From Methylomicrobium sp. (GTDB taxonomy: Bacteria > Pseudomonadota > Gammaproteobacteria > Methylococcales > Methylomonadaceae): a stretch of 64,000 nt of DNA. The notes under the pieces are model-generated. The model was not told where the DNA came from. It was given only the letters and a program-made list of their open reading frames with translations, and searched no databases. This document shows positions 62,338 to 64,000 of this stretch, piece by piece. The position numbers were made by a program, and so were the translations under genes. The DNA is taken from assembly GCA_018333785.1 (NCBI GenBank), contig JAGXSU010000117.1, positions 1 through 64,000 on the forward strand, written 5' to 3'. Every line of letters begins with the position of its first letter. Within the stretch, counting starts at the first letter, position 1.

Positions 62338-63438
62338 ATGGCGGACATCAAAGTATTCATCGTCGACGATTCAGCCGTGGTCAGGCAGGTCTTGACCGCC
62401 CTGTTGAACAGCATAGCGGGCATCACAGTTATCGGCTCGGCACCCGATCCTCTGTTTGCACTGAAACGGATGGAAACGGACTGGCCGGACGTCATTGTTC
62501 TTGACATCGAGATGCCGCGCATGGATGGCATCACGTTTCTAAAAAAGCTGATGCAGGAACATCCCACCCCGGTGGTGATTTGCTCAACGCTCACGGCAAA
62601 AGGGGCGGAAGTCACCATGCAGGCGATGAGCGCCGGTGCGGTTGACATCATTACCAAACCGACGGTTAATTTGAAAGGTTTTCTCCAGGATTCAAAAACC
62701 CTGTTGGCCGATGCAGTAAAAGGCGCGTCCCACGCCAGAGTTGGCCGAATGAGCGCGGGCATTCCGAAAAAATCAATCATGGAATCGCAGCCCAAACTCA
62801 ACGCCGATGCCATCATCGCCCCCCATGCTGGCAGTATCCATGAAACGACCGATAGAGTGGTATCCATAGGGACATCTACAGGCGGAACACAGGCATTGGA
62901 ATATGTGCTGACCCGCTTACCTCGATCGGTCCCTGGTATTATCATCGTCCAGCATATGCCGGAAGCCTTTACTGCGGCGTTTGCCAAACGCCTGGACAGT
63001 CTTTGCCAAGTCACCGTTAAAGAAGCGGAGCAAAACGATCGGGTCATTCCCGGTTTGGTGTTAATCGCTCCGGGCGGAAAACATATGCTTTTACGACGCA
63101 GCGGCGCACAGTACCGGGTAGAAATCAAAGACGGCCCTTTGGTCAGCCGTCATCGCCCGTCCGTGGACGTTCTTTTTCGATCTACAGCCCAAGCCGCAGG
63201 TCAAAACGCGCTGGGTATCATTATGACGGGCATGGGAGATGACGGCGCACGCGGCATGAAAGAGCTACACGATACCGGCGCATTGACGGTCGCACAGGAT
63301 GAAAATAGCTGCGTTGTATACGGTATGCCCAAAGAGGCCGTCAAACATGGCGGTACTGATGGCGAACTGCCTTTATCGGCAATACCCAACCTGATAATCC
63401 AATCTCCCAGCCGGACTCGCTTCCTCAAAGGATCTTAG
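62338..63438 (+). CDS. cheB: Protein-glutamate methylesterase CheB (cluster 2)
   Basis: Receiver [28 protein letters not shown]; esterase [47 protein letters not shown]. Confidence 0.96.
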   Translation: MADIKVFIVDDSAVVRQVLTALLNSIAGITVIGSAPDPLFALKRMETDWPDVIVLDIEMPRMDGITFLKKLMQEHPTPVVICSTLTAKGAEVTMQAMSAGAVDIITKPTVNLKGFLQDSKTLLADAVKGASHARVGRMSAGIPKKSIMESQPKLNADAIIAPHAGSIHETTDRVVSIGTSTGGTQALEYVLTRLPRSVPGIIIVQHMPEAFTAAFAKRLDSLCQVTVKEAEQNDRVIPGLVLIAPGGKHMLLRRSGAQYRVEIKDGPLVSRHRPSVDVLFRSTAQAAGQNALGIIMTGMGDDGARGMKELHDTGALTVAQDENSCVVYGMPKEAVKHGGTDGELPLSAIPNLIIQSPSRTRFLKGS

Positions 63439-63498
63439 CTCTCAATTAAGATAGCGAATCAATACTAGTTTGACAAATTAAGGGAATAGGATTAAAAC

Positions 63499-63529
63499 AC
63501 ATAGTAGTTTCGAAACGAAACTACTATGT
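63499..63529. promoter_or_regulatory. Perfect 14-bp inverted repeat upstream of the P460-type cytochrome gene
   Basis: ACATAGTAGTTTCG-AAA-CGAAACTACTATGT. Confidence 0.7.
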
Positions 63530-63555
63530 CAATCCACTTGATGGGAGATAACATC

Positions 63556-64000
63556 ATGAAAAAAAGCATTTTGACCCTCATCTCATGCACCTTATTTTCT
63601 CTTTCAAACGCCGTATCTGCCCAGGAACAAAGCGTCCCATTTCCCGAAGGCTACAGAAATTGGCTACATGCCAAATCGATGTTGATACAACCCGGCCATG
63701 CTCTGGAAAATCCTTTTCAAGGCATCCACCACGTCTATGCCAACGCATTGGCTGAAACCGGGCTAAAAACAGGCAAGTACGAAGACGGCGCCATACTCGT
63801 CTTCGATCTGCTCAATTATCAGGAAAAAGACAAGTCTATTCAGGAAGGCGAAAGAAAACTGGTCGGCGTTATGCATAAAAATGCCAAAAAATATGCGACA
63901 ACCGGAGGCTGGGGATTTGAAGGTTTCTCCGGTGACAGCAAAACAGAACGTCTCGTTAAAGACAGCGGCGCGTCATGCTTTGCTTGCCACACCTCAGAAA
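63556..64000 (+). CDS. Cytochrome P460 family protein (truncated by window end)
   Basis: Signal peptide MKKSILTLISCTLFSLSNAVSAQ; FPEGYRNWLHAKSMLI; HVYANALAETG; heme motif CFACH. Confidence 0.8.
   Translation, partial: MKKSILTLISCTLFSLSNAVSAQEQSVPFPEGYRNWLHAKSMLIQPGHALENPFQGIHHVYANALAETGLKTGKYEDGAILVFDLLNYQEKDKSIQEGERKLVGVMHKNAKKYATTGGWGFEGFSGDSKTERLVKDSGASCFACHTSE

Noticed and set aside
1-64000. CRISPR array, prophage or restriction/defence island
   Set aside because: No regularly spaced direct repeats, phage structural genes or recognisable defence genes were seen

Overview
This 64 kb window has the gene content of a gammaproteobacterial chromosome. The P460-type cytochrome and PEP-CTERM protein would suit a methanotroph or nitrifier-like lineage, but that is inference. 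Left to right it contains: a possible mobile-element edge with a 12-bp inverted repeat and a tRNA-Arg(CCG) with a duplicated 5' half; an ExeA/XrtA-type ATPase, a beta-propeller protein and a PEP-CTERM protein; an AraC/cupin regulator divergent from a winged-helix/AAA/TPR regulator; rep; a pgl-zwf-gnd pentose-phosphate set; a PAS/LOV-GGDEF gene followed by lipocalin, SRPBCC, DUF1499 and DUF523/DUF1722 genes; an EamA transporter; an AI-2E/PerM transporter; an RND efflux operon; a K+ channel and HD-GYP pair; chemosensory cluster 1, which lacks cheB; an IS21 istB remnant; a lipid operon (mlaA, PlsC-alpha/beta-hydrolase fusion, thiolase, FadJ-like, fadE); chemosensory cluster 2, which is complete with cheB; and a truncated cytochrome P460 gene. 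The main leads are: (1) two short MCP-type proteins, each just upstream of a cheY, with a CheZ-like FQDxxxQ motif and a terminal ...TFF tail, suggesting a receptor/phosphatase hybrid; (2) CheA proteins carrying tandem MshEN-like (c-di-GMP-binding) motifs; (3) a family of about six long-stem intergenic elements whose arms differ between copies but stay self-complementary around a shared core.
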